From positions 13,798,184 to 13,862,183 of the forward strand of contig OW203745.1 of NCBI GenBank assembly GCA_934045075.1: DNA of 64,000 nt. Reading direction: 5' to 3'. The position numbers and the translations under genes were made by a program. The notes beneath the pieces are model-generated. The model saw nothing but the letters and a program-made list of their open reading frames with translations. It had not been told where the DNA came from and did no database searches. The DNA comes from Yponomeuta sedellus. Its lineage: Eukaryota; Arthropoda; Insecta; Lepidoptera; Yponomeutidae. Shown piece after piece: positions 22,801 through 37,800 of this stretch (position 1 is its first letter; each line of letters opens with the position of its first letter).

Positions 22801-25800
22801 GTTCATTGCAAATCCATACAAGATTTGAGACCCACACACACACAATTAAAATAACGCACCCACTTAAGATGTGATATAATTTAAAGAACGTGAATTGATT
22901 GGATAGAATTGGGATTGTACAGTGGTGTATATTAGCAATACCACTCGCTAACAGTGAAGGAACACAAATTGTGGAAACCAGAGAGTGTCTGAGGTGTTCA
23001 AATACCTCTTCCCTTGATATTTCCAATCCGTGGTGGGTTGGCGTGGTAGTTAAGCCCATACTCTTTCTGAGGGTAGGCCGGTGCTCTGCAGTGGAACGTA
23101 TACGGTATATACACGGATGTATATAGTACATAAAAAAAAGGTTGATTGGGTGGCCTAAAAGGCTACCGTCGCGTCGACGCGGCAGACCGAGACGAAGATG
23201 GTGTGACGACCTGACCAAATATTTAGCTGGGTGGGAAGTTGGCCAAGGACAAAGAGGTAGAAATACACTTCTGGCCCATACATCTTTTGGCCCACGTTGC
23301 ATTTTCATTTTCGTTTAGTCCTAGCAAAAAAATTATATTATGTCGAGCAAAAAGTCTTTATGCAGTTTTGAACCAGGCACATTCATAATTTTATTCAATA
23401 GTCTAAATGTATCAGGTTTAAAACTGCATCAATAGTTATGTTCAATCTAGCAATCATATTTAGGTAGGGGCCATCGAAACCTAAACTCTACGGTGGGCCA
23501 ATAGATGTGTCCAGGAGTGTATATAGGGGAGGCCTTTGCCCAGTAGCAGGACACAGTCATGGCTACTTAAAGAATTTTTTGGTCAAATACCTCTATAGTA
23601 TTTTCTAAGGTTAACACGAGCGCTAGACATAATAAAAACTGTATTTACACGGATTTTACTCGTTTAATTTAATTTTTTTTACAATTTTCCGACGTTTCGG
23701 CACTTTTTCAAGTACCGTCTTCCGAGACCACGGTACCTACTCGAAAGGGTGCCGAAACGTCGGAAAATTGTAAAAAAATTAAAATAAAAAAATGTAAAAT
23801 CCGTGTAAATACAGTTTTCAATACCTCTATTTTCACAATCTTTTCGATATTTTTCAGTGGGCTGTCCCAAAAGAAAAATACCTACAGGCAGATGCGGGTT
23901 ACGATGTCAGATGTTTGAATCATAATGTTGCAATATCAATTAAAATCATAGAAAGTTACATCAATGCTTGTATTTAGATGAAAAATAACTAACAATAATA
24001 TTCTCGATATAATGCGGATAGGTATAAATAACTTAACTAAGTAGCAAGTTTGAATTTAAATGATCGGAACGATAGAGGTTACAATGCAATAAAAATTAGT
24101 AATATATTTAATTTAATAAATATCTGGATGTATTGATAAGAGATTAATAATAGAGCATATAGGTATACAAAAAAAAATATGGATTATGATGCTTTTAGTA
24201 TAGATTTTTTAATTCATTCACAAGCAAGAATTTAGCCTACAATACCAAACCTACAACAAATTCTATTCAAAGTTCCCGTAAAATCTCACTTATTCACAAA
24301 GTGTAAATTTTGATTATTTGTAAATCACGAGTTCATGACTAATGCAATAAATAACACATTACGATTATTCAATTAGACATTTCTAAAGACAATGGATATT
24401 ATACTTAGTAGGCAAATGATTGATTGATAGCACAATTTTTAATTTATTCACGACCAAGAATTCACCCTGTATTTCCAAACCTACGAGTGACCCGTTCTAT
24501 CCACAGCCATGAACTGTGCTACCCATCCGGTGCCCGAATTACTCTCTCTCGTTTTGTACACGATCTTAATGTAATTGGACTCCAACTCTGTGTCAGCTGG
24601 TTCCTCATCACAAAAGGTGTTCAAGACGTTCCCCTCCCTATCAACTAACTCTACATAGTTGAATTCGCACACGGCTCCTAGATCGAACTCCAGGAATTTG
24701 AGAGTCATACCAGTACCCGGTGGAGTCTCCAACTCCCATTCACAAGTTGATATTTTACGATACGTTTCTGGATACATAGGACTCGTCAGTTGTCCAAACA
24801 CATTATGCAGCTTACCGCCACAACCTCTTCCTTTGTCAGTGGTAACGTAGTTCAAGTCGTAAGTCACATGATCCCTTTCCTCGCCTACGTTGTGGAACAG
24901 CATGTATCTTCCCGTCGAGAACAACGCAACATTATCCGTGGACGCTGAAGACACTCTCAGAAGTTTGCTAGCCGATGTAGTGTTGCCATCAAAAATGTCT
25001 AGGTAAACGTCTTCTGACCAAGAGGCATCATTTATTTCTATGAAATAGGCGGATATAGTCTGGTTCTCAGGTGCCGTTATGAGAGTGAAGCATTCTTTGC
25101 GTGAATCACTTTCGCCATCGAAAAGCGAAATGACTTGAACTCTACCTTGTGTCTCTGTAAAGTTGTTCGGACAGAAGTTCGTGTAGCTCACTTCGATATC
25201 AAAGCCTTTATGTTTGCTTGAATCTGGGGATGTCTGTAAATTGATCTGAATGTCTCCTTGTGTGTATATATCAATGGCCTTCTTATTACCACAGAAAACG
25301 TACTGCTGTGGGCCTGTATTTTCTGCAGCAGTACCCGATCTTAAATAATTTTCTCTAAAGAATTGACCAGAAGAATGTAGAACATATGATGATCCTGCCG
25401 TAATATTATTATTATTAGAGTTTTCAGAATAGCTTGATATGATGAGTCTACTTTTCTCGCATAAGTTGCGCTCACTAGCTTCTTCCAAGTCAAGACTGTC
25501 TATTCTGATATGAGTTGAGTAGTAATTATTGACTGCAGTGAACGTGTAGACACAGTGTAAGCCTGGAGTTATAAATCCTTTGTCGTACCCTGGTGACCTC
25601 ACATGTTTTACAGCGACGCCCAAGGTATAACTTTTCCGACCACACAAGGACTCACGTGCAGTCAGTACAGCTTCGAAACCTGTGCTTTCCAATTCACCGT
25701 CCGTAGATAATCTTAGACTCAAGAAGTTTATAGAAGATACAAGTTTAGGCGGTAAAGTGTGTCCACAGTAAGTCCCCATAACTAGACTGTTTGGGTTCAG

Positions 25801-28800
25801 GCCGTCTCTGACCTCCAACAAGTCGCAATTGCACTTGCTATAGCCCAAAGCAGTTTGATTAACGTCTCTGCAGGGAGATATGTGAAACGATTTAAACTCT
25901 ACCTCTATAACCTTACCTGCAGCTGTTTGGATATTCCAATGACAGTCTAAAAATCTCTCATAGGTAATGTTTTGACCGATTATTGGGGATTTTATTGTAC
26001 GGGTGGTTATTGAGTCCAGGTCAAACGTCCCACCACATCCGACGGATTCATCGTATGTGAATAATATTTTAACTTTAAAACCTCTGTAGTTCAAAGCGAA
26101 ATCGCTAACAAATTGTATTAGCATTTTATTTCCAGTGCTTCGTATTGTCGTAGTAGTTGTAATGTGACCAAACAATAATGCAATACGATTTTTTTCGTCG
26201 ATTTTCAGTCCGTTGAAGACAGACACAAAATCAGTACCATCTGTGTCTTCCATGTCAACGTAAAAAAATTGTGCGACTACAATTTTGTTTGGAGGCGCTT
26301 CTATAAGCCACGTGCAGTTTGTATTACTTTCATAACTGTTATCTCCATCCTTGTCACCTGTAGATATAATCGTAGGCTCTCTAATCTGACTCCCACAATT
26401 ATACACTTGATATGATATTTTGTATCCTTTTCTCTGCACATAAGAGTCTGTCCGGAAGGATATTGAGACGCTGTCTTGGTAAAATTCCGGTTCAGTCGGC
26501 TTTTCTCCACCACATAAAATTTTAATAGAGGCATAGTCAGGTCTTTGCTGCCCTCCTATGGTCAAATTATCATTATTGCAGTCTGGATAAGGGCCTTCTA
26601 ACTCAAAATCTACAAATTTAATAATGATAATTTTACCAGGGGCTTTAATCTTATAAACACACTGTTCTTTAGGTGAATACTGATATGGATATCCACTACT
26701 AAACAAAAACTTTTCTTCATCCGTCGCAATTAGTTCGCTTCCGCATATTGAAGTCCATTTGGCTTTGAAACCATCCAAATTAGTGTCGCCGTCGGTTCGT
26801 AAAATGACTTTAAGTTTATTGTTTGTAGAGTTATATACGGGTGGTATTTCTCGACCGCAGAGTCTTGCCATTTCAACATAATCATCCTCCTTCCAGTCAT
26901 AAATTATGACAACATCTTTAGTACAATTTGGTCTTTGTTCTATGACAAAGCGGTCAATAAATGATAGGGACACTCGGTAGCCAATATCAGCGTGTATTTC
27001 CCAAATGCATTCTTGATTTTTAAAATAATGTTTTGGAAAATTAGGCGACATGAACATGTTTTCATTCTTGGTCAAGATACCACCACATTCTGCATTTACA
27101 GTATTTACAATTAATTTTAAATCACTGTCATTCAATTCTGTGTGAAATTGAATATACATAATATTGTAACCCATTGTGACGTTGCGTGGAGAAATTTTGT
27201 TTTTTTTACAATAATCGAGAAGAGGCGAAGATTTACCTTGTAAGTACTCTCTATTGACCTGCAAGAATTCCTGTCGACAGTCTAATTTGAAGTCTCCTAT
27301 TAATTGAAACCGAACTCTCTCTTGGTTGGGAACAATTAAAATCCAAGCGCAGTCCAGGGCTCCCGTAAAATTTCCTGGAATGTCTAGAATGTTAATAGGT
27401 GACTTTCCAACTCTAATCGTCCCACCACACGGTTCAGATCTCCACTGCAACTTGAAATCCAAAAAGTGCACGGCACTTTGCATATATTTGATTATGAAAC
27501 TAGACGTTGGGATTCGCAAAGCTATATTTGATGTACTACAGGACATGTGTAATACCAATCCATCGGACATTGTTAAAAAAAGTTGAGAGTCGTCATAGAG
27601 GCATCGGGTATTATTTGTCTTCGAATGTATTGATCCTGTAATGAAGATTGTGTTACGATCTTTTTGGTTTTCTAAGCTGCTGCTTTCGATAGTCCATTCA
27701 CAATTCATAGATGAATGGTCTAGATTAGGCGAGAACAGAATCCCACTAATTCCCGTACGAGTACCACCACACAGTGCTGGTTCATTCGTTGTGAATTTTG
27801 CCTTGAAAGGTCTATCTGGGGTTAATGATTGTATCCATATGAAGATGCCCATAGTAGGTCCAGAGGATTCAAATATATTACCGAAGGTAGTATTTATTTC
27901 CGTCCTGAAGGTGACGTCATGGAAAACTCCTACCACGTTCCGATCAACGCCAAACTCAAGAATTTCCAAACGAATTCTTCTTGATTTATTTGGGGCAATG
28001 ATGGTCCATTCACAAACAGATGTTTGAAATGAATAAGGAGGGGTCATTATAAAACCTTCAGACTCTTTAATGCTTCCGCCACAAAATATCCGCGACGTAT
28101 TGAAAGCAATCCGAAAACCTTTGTAAAGACTACGTGTTGCCCATTCACTTATTTTTCCTGTTTGTAATTTTATAGTAAATTCGTTCGTATTACTTTGAAT
28201 TACTTTTTCAATATCTTTTTGGTCTTCATAACCGCAGAAAGTCTTAAGAATCACTTGGGTTTGATTTACTTTTAACGTTTCTTCAATTGTAATGTTATAG
28301 CCACATCTGTCAACAGACGGGGGTAAGCTTATGTCCTGGGCCATAATGTTGTATATTTGATTAATTGATCCCATAATTTTCCATTCACAAACTGAGCCAA
28401 CGGGTAACACCGGTATATGGGGATAGCCAGGAGACTGGATTTCTCCATGGTTACCTACAATAGTGCCTCCACAAGTGTCGATTGATATATTTGCCTTAAA
28501 TCCATTGCGGGGTTCCGTTAGCTGAGTCATGTATTTGATATAGAGGGTGTTACTACTAGTCTTGACACTCCCGGGCTTAGATCCACAGTATCTCCCTTTC
28601 AGGGCGGAAATTTCTGATAAACCATCACGAATTTCTACAGACTCTTGCACGCAGTCTAAAGATCTATCTAAATCAAATCTGTCTATGAAATCGATTCTGA
28701 TAATCTCTCCTGGCGGTGCTGTAAATACCCATACGCACTCTGTATAAGGTGTTGGAATAGACGGATAATTAGGTGAACTGATTACTTCCCAAGTATGGCC

Positions 28801-31800
28801 GATTGTTAATAATGACGTTGCCCCACATTCTATGTTATTTTCTTCGTATCGCAATCTAAAGTTTTGAAATGTAGAAGTATGAATCGTATATGTAACGAAT
28901 AAAGCGTTACTGGAGGTTTTAATTTCTGTACGTTTTTCGCTATTGTACCCACAATATCTCCCAGTTTCCAATAACGGCGATTCGATAGATTCACCATTGC
29001 GAAGTATGACTGAGTTAGCGCACTCATCACCTATATTGGAAATATTGAATTGCTCGAATTCAAGACTCATTGTGCGTCCAGGACGTACTTTTACAAACCA
29101 CTCGCATTTCGTCGCGAAAAATATCCCATGCGTGTTGCCTTTCACGTCAAACCAAGAAGGTGATACGACGCCAGATGTTCCAAATAGGTGACCGCCACAT
29201 TTCGATTCGATATGAGCCAAAAAACCTTTCTCTACTGAAGAATGATCAGATATAAACTCAACTTTCAAATAACTACTCGAGACTAAGATTGACTTCAGAG
29301 ATTTAGATGTACAAATCGGGCCTGCGATCTTTTTCCAGTCTTTTACACCAGTATCGGATGAGAAAATATTTATATAATCAGCAAAGCAGTTTTTCTGCTC
29401 TTCCAGAGCAATGTCATCCAACATAAAGGTTAAATGACTTCCATCGGTGGCTTTGAATAGCCATTCACAGTGGCTGTTGGAGTCGTACGGCTGAGGATAG
29501 TTTGGAGACTTGATTGTGACTCTTTGGCCAACTTCCAGAGTCACCGTGGTATTGGCACCGCAATTCGTTTTGTCGTCATCCGAATCAATGGTTTGAATTG
29601 TACCTACGGTTGACCATCGCAAAGAAAACAAAGCTCCAGGATTAGTTTCAAGAAGCCCCAGTTTTAAGTAAACTACATTTGTCGAGCTGAAATAACTCTG
29701 TACATCTCCAGAACGCAAAATACCACAAAGCTTTTTCAATAACGGTACTTCGTTATTGTATCCATCATATATTGCCAAGTAATTGTAGCATACTGAACCC
29801 TGTACAGGAATCTCTAGACGTTCTATATATAGAACAATTCGTTCATTACTGGAAATCCTCCAAGTGTATTCACCAGAACCTTGATATCGGTGAGGATACA
29901 AGGGCGAAGTAATTTGTCCACCAGATATTCCCGTAATATCATTGCCATGTAAGAAACCATAGTGTAAGATGAAGCCAGACCCAGCTTGTTCATTATCACT
30001 GTGAAACTTGATAAACAGTCTGGAAGCCACAGTCGTATTTGTTGGTATTTCGTTACCGCAATAGAGACCTAATATACGGCCAGCCCCATCATTTTCCCGA
30101 ACTTCTAAATAGTCTTTATTGCAATTATCAGAATATCCCAAGTCCAATTTCTCTAACATTATGAAAACTCTATTACCAGGTGCAGTACTTAACGTCCATT
30201 CACAGTTTGAATATGCAGGGTACGACGATGGATAGTTCGGTGAAGCAATGGTTCCTTCTTCTGACGTAAGCGTACCACCACAAGCCGAATTTAGATTCGT
30301 GTAGGCAGCCTGAAATTGTCCAACAATAGGTCCGCTGTAGGAGCCAAACTGAATAGTGATGGCATTTCCACGACTCACAATTAACGGTGGTACCTTGCGT
30401 CCACAATATTCGCCAATCAAGGGAGCACTCGCATCATTTCCATCTAAAACTCGCAAAAAAGAAGAAGGACACGCTCTATTAGTCACAACATCATAATTTT
30501 TAGGCAAAAACAAGTGTGTGAGTGTCAATGATACCTTTTGACTAAGCTCCGGTGCAACTATAGTCCAGGTACAGTTGACACTGGATTGTATGCCGTCGCT
30601 TGATAGTATATCTGGACTGTCAGAACTGTGCGCTTGTAATATTCCGCCACAAATAGCGCTAAAGTTAACTTTAAACCCTTTAGCTGTTCCAGAGCTATCT
30701 GTTACGAATTGTATCGTTATAGAATTTGATTTGCTTATGAAGTTGGTAATATTGGAAGCGGGACATACGGTTTGGTTGTGGTTATTAGTTATACTTTCAC
30801 CATCGTATATTCTAAATACATCGCCACAGGATTCTTCGTCTGACCCATACAAGTCAAAGTCTAGGATGTTAAAATTAATTCTGTGGTGTTTCGGAACAGT
30901 TATATACCAAACGCAATTTAGGTTATTATCATAGTTTTGCGGGTAATGACGGGATGTGATAGTGCCGGAGCGTGTATGTATTATACCACCGCAGCCGGTT
31001 CCAGATGATTCGTAGCTCGCGTCAAAATTTACATCGAGTAAATTAGAATATTTCTTGAATCTTAAAAACATTAGGTTCGTGCTTGACGCTGCACTAGATA
31101 TATCCCTGTGGCAAATTTTTGTAATTAATGACGCACTGTCATCTTGTCCCCCGTAGATTTCGATAGCGTCAATCGTACAGTTGGGAGAGTCCATCATGTA
31201 GAGGTTATTAAATGTTATAGAGACAGCAGTTCCCGGATTTGTTTGAATGAACCATTCACACAGTATTGGTGACGTCGAGGTCAGTTTACTCACTGAGATA
31301 GTACCATAAGGTCTCAGTAGGTACCCTCCACAGCCGTGGCGCACCCACTCCAAGCGAAAGCCAGTTTTTGGAGTGAAAGCGTTAGTCACAAACTCGATTT
31401 CTAGCGAATTACTCTTGCTGATAAACTTTGGTGGAAGTGAGGAGCCACAATGTTTAATGGCAGTAGTATTATCAAACGGTTCCTTGAGTTGCAAATAATC
31501 TATACTGCAAGGGTCGCGAAGTCTAGCCAATCTACGTTGAAATAGATCAAAAAATGATCCATGGTCCGGCACGAATTGTCTTGGTTCTTGCCAGTAGATT
31601 GGTATTATACGGCTGTTCTCGATAGCTTTATATAGGTCCATGTGAGTAAATGTTACATTTATAGTATGTCCAATGGGAACATTAATAGTCCATTTGCAGT
31701 GCGAAAGTCTAGCATGGTTGTTTGGATAATCTGGACTTTCAATAATGCCATGCATACCCATAACGTTGGTCTCACACAACGTGTGGTATGCAAGTTTAAA

Positions 31801-34800
31801 TCCTTTACCACTTATTGCAAAGTCTGACCGAAATTTAATGAAAGCATAGTTGGTAGTGGTTTCTATGTTAACAGTTTGGATAGTCATGGAACAGAATCTG
31901 CCCAAACTCGGTGCATTATCATCGTGGCCATCGTAAATTTCTACGTAGTCATCCATGCAAGCAACTGTTCTTTCTAGATCTAAATCGTTAAAGTTTATTT
32001 TTAACCGAGATCCCTGGCTAGTCACAATTTTGTAAAAACATTCAGCGTCTTCGTGATAATTAAGTGGATAATTAGGAGAGGATATTGTCCCCGTAGAAGC
32101 TGATAATGTTCCACCACATCCGGTGATAGTCCCATCCCACTGAAGTTGGAATCCGAGCCCAGCCATGGAAAAATCTGAATGAAAATGTAGATACAATGAC
32201 TGTCCCATTGACGTTATGTACCCTGGAATTGTTGAGCTACAGTAGAAGCCTATCAAAGGCGAGTTATCATAAGCACCATTTCGTATTTCTAAATAATCTT
32301 CGAGTCTACAATTATGTGTATATCGTTGCTTTTCTAGGTCAAATTGGGATATGTTTAGTCTAATTTGCTGACCTGCAGGCACCGTGATCACCCAAGTGCA
32401 GTCACGAGAAGGCGAATAATAATCGGGCCAGCCAGGAGAACTTATAACCCCACGTGTTTTATAGTAACTTCCTCCACAGTTTGTTTTATCGTCCAGGAAT
32501 ACATATGACATTGTAAACCCACGATGTCTTAAGCTTTGATCTGATATAAATCTGAGTCTAAGTCTGTTGGTTGGAGTGGTTAAAGTAGGCGGTGCGACAC
32601 GACCACAAAACTTGGGTAATGTTTCCTCTTTATTAGCATCATCAATTTCAGTAAGTTCTAAGTAGTCACTACACGGAGGGCCTTCCAAATCGAATCTGTC
32701 CCATGTAATACTGATGTGTTGTCCTTCAGGAGCAACCAAGAGCCATGTGCAGTTTTGATTATCTTCGTACTGGATGGCGGATCCTGTGGGCATACTGATG
32801 AGTCCGGTGGTATCTTTATGTATGCCTCCACACTTTGTGTCGATGGAGGTGTAGTTGGCGTAGAACCCGGCCCCGGATACAGTCATGTCCGCAGTGAACT
32901 TAAGGTACATATAGTTGTGAGTCGAAGTTTGTATAGGGGGTGTGTTTGCCCCACAATAAGATCCCATCTTGGGGGCATTTTGGTCGAACCCATCTCGAAT
33001 TTCCAACTCGTCGAATGTGCAATAAAGATTATTTTTGTCTTCTATATCAAAATCTTGGAAGGTTAACTGGATTGCTTTACCAGGTGATGTTTTGATTATG
33101 TATTCACAGGCTCTGTTTGCTGCGTAGCTCAGAGGGTACCCGGGCGATTTGATAATCCCACTGTCCCCTTCGATCAATTGCTGGCAGACTGATTCATAAG
33201 AAATTCTGAAGCCATCAGAGGATGAAAAGCGGTCGCTTTTGAATTTGAAAAACAGTGAATTTGAGGACGACACATACATTTTGTCGTATGTGGTTCCACA
33301 GAATCTGCCAACCAGCTTTGAATCTGCTGACGGTCCATCGTATATTTTGAGATAGTCGTATTTGCACCCCGTTGATGACTCCAGTTTAAAGGATTTTATA
33401 TCAATGCGAATCCTAGTGTCGCGGGGCGTTTTGATTTCGTACTCGCATATCATGTTGTTTAAATATTTTCCATCGTAATTTGGTGACGAGAACTCTCCCT
33501 TCTCAGCGGTGAACAGACCGCCGCACCCTGGTATTCCGGGAACGGTAACGTACGATATTTGGAAACCTTTCCCAGAGCCGAATGCATCGGAGTGGAAATG
33601 GACCAACATAATTGAACCAGATGATTGTATGGGGGCGGGATAAGTAGAATTGCAGTACTTGTTGATGAGTGGATCTGAGATACTCGAGCCGTCATACAAG
33701 GCTAAGTAGTCGAAACTGCAATTGTTATGAGCTTCTATATCAAGCTCGTAGAAGTGGAGTAGTATTCGTTTGCCGAACGCTGCAGTTATTGTCCAATAAC
33801 AATCGCGGTTCGGAGGGTAATTTCCGGGAGAACCTGGCGAGCTAATGCGACCGTGGTCCGCACGGTCCAGTGCGCCACCGCAGTAAGGGTCCACTGTGGT
33901 CCAATGTAATGCAAAGCCGCTTTTTGCGACACTGTGGTCTGAGCGAAACCAAAAATACATGAAATTGTGACTGGATATTATATTACCGCCTTTTGGAAGT
34001 GTCACTCCGCAGAATCTACCTATAATTTGACTCGCTGAGTTGCGACCGTCGTGGATTTGTAAGAAATCGAACTGGCATTCAGGGTTGAATTCTATGTCGA
34101 ACTTACTGAACGTTACATTGACAACTTTATTTGGCGTGGTCATAATAATCCAAGCACATCTTACGTTATGGTTATAAGAGGAGTTAGTAATAGGATATAC
34201 GATACTACCTTCCTGAGCTTCTAAAAAGCCTCCACAAGTTCTTGCTGGGGTTTGACACTGCTCACCCGCAAATTGTGCGATGCATTCACACCTGTATCCT
34301 TGAGGTTTGGTGTCGTCTTGTCTGCACAGACCACCGTTACGACACGGGTTGCTGGAGCAAGAGTTGACTTCTACGTCACAGTGCGCTCCACCGCGACCCT
34401 TTGTACAGATGCAAGTATAACCAGCCACTAGCGGATGACATCGGCCGTGAATGCCGCAAGGATTATTGAGGCAGCCTTCAGTAGAGTTGTCTGTAGAGAT
34501 GTAGCAACCATTAAGGCCGAAACCGTCTCCGTGCATTCCTTCTGGGCAAACGCATTGAGCGAATTGTCCACCAAGTCCGGGGTTGTCGACGCACTGCGCA
34601 GAGGGGTGACACCCACCGCTGTTGATACTGCAGGAGCCCCGGAACGCGCATGAGGTCCCATCGCCAACGTAACCGGGCGGGCAGGGGCCGCACACACGGG
34701 AGCCGACGGTGTTGTGACAAGTGACCATGGGGCTCGTGCTGCATCCTCCGTTGACAGTTGTTTGACACTCGTCTATATCTGAGCAAATGTAGCCATCTCC

Positions 34801-37800
34801 TTCGTAGCCAGCGGGACACGGGCCGCAATTAAATGATCCTGGCAAGTTCACACATGATACTTTAGGGTTTACCGAACAGTGCGGTCCGTGGCTGGACTCG
34901 CACTCATTGATGTCTGTCGTGCAAGCAACGCTGGTGCCGTTGTTCGTCCATCCGGGATCGCAGAGGCACTTGATGCCCTCTCCCGTGGTCACCGGTATGC
35001 AAATGCCATGACCGCACATTTCATAGTTGCCCCCGGAGCAGTCTTTAGCTTTTCTCGTACAGTGTGTCCCGAACCAGCCCGACTTGCAAAGGCACTCGTA
35101 GGAGCCCGGTTTGTTCAAGCATATGCCTCCATTCTGACAGCCAAGGTCAGTCCCGGCAAAGTTACGGCATTCGTTGATGTCAATATCGCAATTCTTTCCC
35201 TCCCAGCTAGGTAGACAGAGGCAGTAGTAATCACTGACCAAGCTGAGACAAGTGCCTCCATGCTCACAAGGTCTCGTAATGCATTTGTCCTTTTTAGCGT
35301 AATTTATGCGCCTGCTGACATGGTGAACCCACGAACTCAAGCGATTCATTTCCATCTCCATGTGAGTCAGGTTTTGAGTAATGCCTGGTGCTTGAAGGGC
35401 TTCACTGATTTGTTCCAGCCTCGATACCCTTTCCACGATTACGCTGAAATATGGATTACTGATGTCCAGATTATTGGCATCGCCACTGAAAGGTACATAG
35501 TTCGGACTAGACCGGGTCGTGTTTATCGTGAGTATGTTTATATCCCCTATGTATACAGCCGATTGAGGTCCATTAGGTCGAAGGTAAATGTTTTTCCCGT
35601 AGGCTGATTCCAGAATGAAGTCGCCATTTGAAGTGGACAGTTTTGGCCTGTCCTCGTAAACTTCACAGTCCAAATGTATAAGACTAAGCGTTACTAGAAA
35701 CAGTTGTAGGTATACTCTGGACATTGTCCATAGATCGCGCGGCCGGCGCGGCGGACTCAATCAAACTGTTTACAAATCCCTGTCTCATGATGATATTCTG
35801 GTGGGCGTACGGAAACGCCCCGAAATGGTTTCGAATATCTTCCTTATGCGATTTTGGTCTGGCATTGGCATATGCTTGTAACAACAATAGGCGACGTCCT
35901 TGTCATCATTATAGGTGTAATCGCACAGTCACAGTATCAATCTCTTTATGATTGAACTGTAAAATGTTTATTAATTGTTTAATACGGCGGACGACTCACG
36001 TTATACGGCCCTTTTATCCGTAAACTACCTAAAATTATGGAGAACTGGCGCACAAAAATATTTCATTGGAGAGGAGATTCATGTCAAAATAAATAAATCT
36101 AGGTAATCTATTCTTTCGATTATTTTTCATAATATAGGTGGCTCACCTGTCGAAGAGTGATTCTATTTCCAAACCCGATTCGTATGGAGCGTTTTGTACC
36201 TGCTAATATGACAGTTGGTGCAAAAACGCTCCATACATATCGGGCTCCATAAAAATATGATCCCTACAAATTCAAATCAAATTAAATATAATAAAATAAT
36301 ATAATAGTACAGTCCATCCGAAGGTTGTCTGGAAGAGATCACTTTTAGTTATAAGGCCATCGTCCTCTTAGGTAAAGCAATATCTGTGTAATTTCCATTT
36401 TTATGTACAACTGCTTTTATGTTCGCTGACCCAGCGAACTTCGTACCGCCTAACAGTCGATTCTTTAATAAATTTTTTTCCGTAAGAAGCATCCTTGTAC
36501 TTCAAGGAATATTCTAAAAAAAGAATTAGAGAAATCGAGATTAGCGCTCACCAACACTTTTAGCGATTAATTTTTATATTATAGATAAAGTGTTCTCTAT
36601 CTATCTCAAACGTTAAGAATTTACTTTGTGATTGCTGAATGTCAATCTAAGCGGGCTTAAACTATAACCTCTCTAACCGTCATAAATATAATCTATGTTA
36701 TGGATAATACAGTTATCTCGTAATATAAGGTTTTTATGAGACTACACCCTTACTAAGAGACGATTAGAATTAAATGAAAAAACTAAATCAAATCTATTTT
36801 AGGTATTACTGACGTAACTGATCAGTGTCATTCACTGATTTATAGCACATTTTATGCCAGTAAAATAAAATTACTTAAATGCCATTTGTCGGATACTCAG
36901 AAACCACGTAACATTGTAAGTCTTTTTTCTGAGTTTTTTTCATCTCGCGGTGTGAAAAGAACGTCACTACTAACTAAATTTGCGGTGATAGCTCAGTGGG
37001 TAGAACAATGGACTCGCAATCGAGAGACCCAGGTTCCATCCCCAGTGAGGGCATGTACCAATGACTTTGTTTAATTTCAAAGTTAAGTACATTTGCGAAT
37101 TTGTAGTCGCAACACCGCGCGCTAACTGTGAAGGAAAACATCGTGAGGAAACCCGCAGCTTGGCTTCGCACGTGACTAGTCCTTCCTGTGGGCTAGGTCG
37201 ACTAAGCTGTCAGGATGCTATAGGTGAGGAAAAGCCTACACCATCCATAAAACCATGTCCCAGGCACTTCAGCTTTCGAGTAGTCCCGTCACCCATCCAG
37301 TGTGAGTGCAGATGCCTCTGGGCGCTGTATAAATTGCCTCATTACGTAGATGCTGAGGCCGTTGGAGTAAACGTGTTCTTGAGTGGAGACCGCGACTCGG
37401 CAAACGTAGTGTAGGACGCCCTCTGACCAGGTGGGATGACGATCTGCGAAAAACTGCAGGCAGATGCTGGATGCGGCAAGCTGAAGACAGGGCGCTATGG
37501 CGCTCATTAGGGGAGGGCTATGTCCAGCAGAGGACTACATACATAGCCTATAGAAGAAAAAGAAGAAGAAGAGGCCAATGGCAATCTAATTTGAGGCAAG
37601 TGCCCCATTTTTTTTACTTTTAGTACGTCGGTGAAACTGGCAAAGGGGACAGTTACCTCAGCGAGGTAATCCGGATCGTGGTCCACGGTTCGTCGTCCGG
37701 AGGGGCCGATAAACAGGTCCAGATCGTCCTCAAGAACATTCCGAGCAGCAAGGCGCGAAGGTTGACGTTCCGAAGCGATGAGTTTTTCAAAAACGAGATC

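Larger units (their letters stand above)
35725..36420 (-). promoter_or_regulatory. Upstream region of cubilin
   Basis: Holds the 5' UTR and probable promoter, inferred by position. A GC-rich stretch (GCGCGGCCGGCGCGGCGG) lies just before the start codon. I see no confident TATA box. An inverted repeat lies at 36172-36243. Confidence 0.35.

Noticed and set aside
24659..35607. Many short plus-strand open frames over cubilin
   Set aside because: Antisense shadows of a single continuous 3747-residue frame with clear EGF and CUB domains.
35725..35760. Cubilin start 12 codons upstream
   Set aside because: That codon is TTG; the ATG at 35722-35724 directly begins a good signal peptide.
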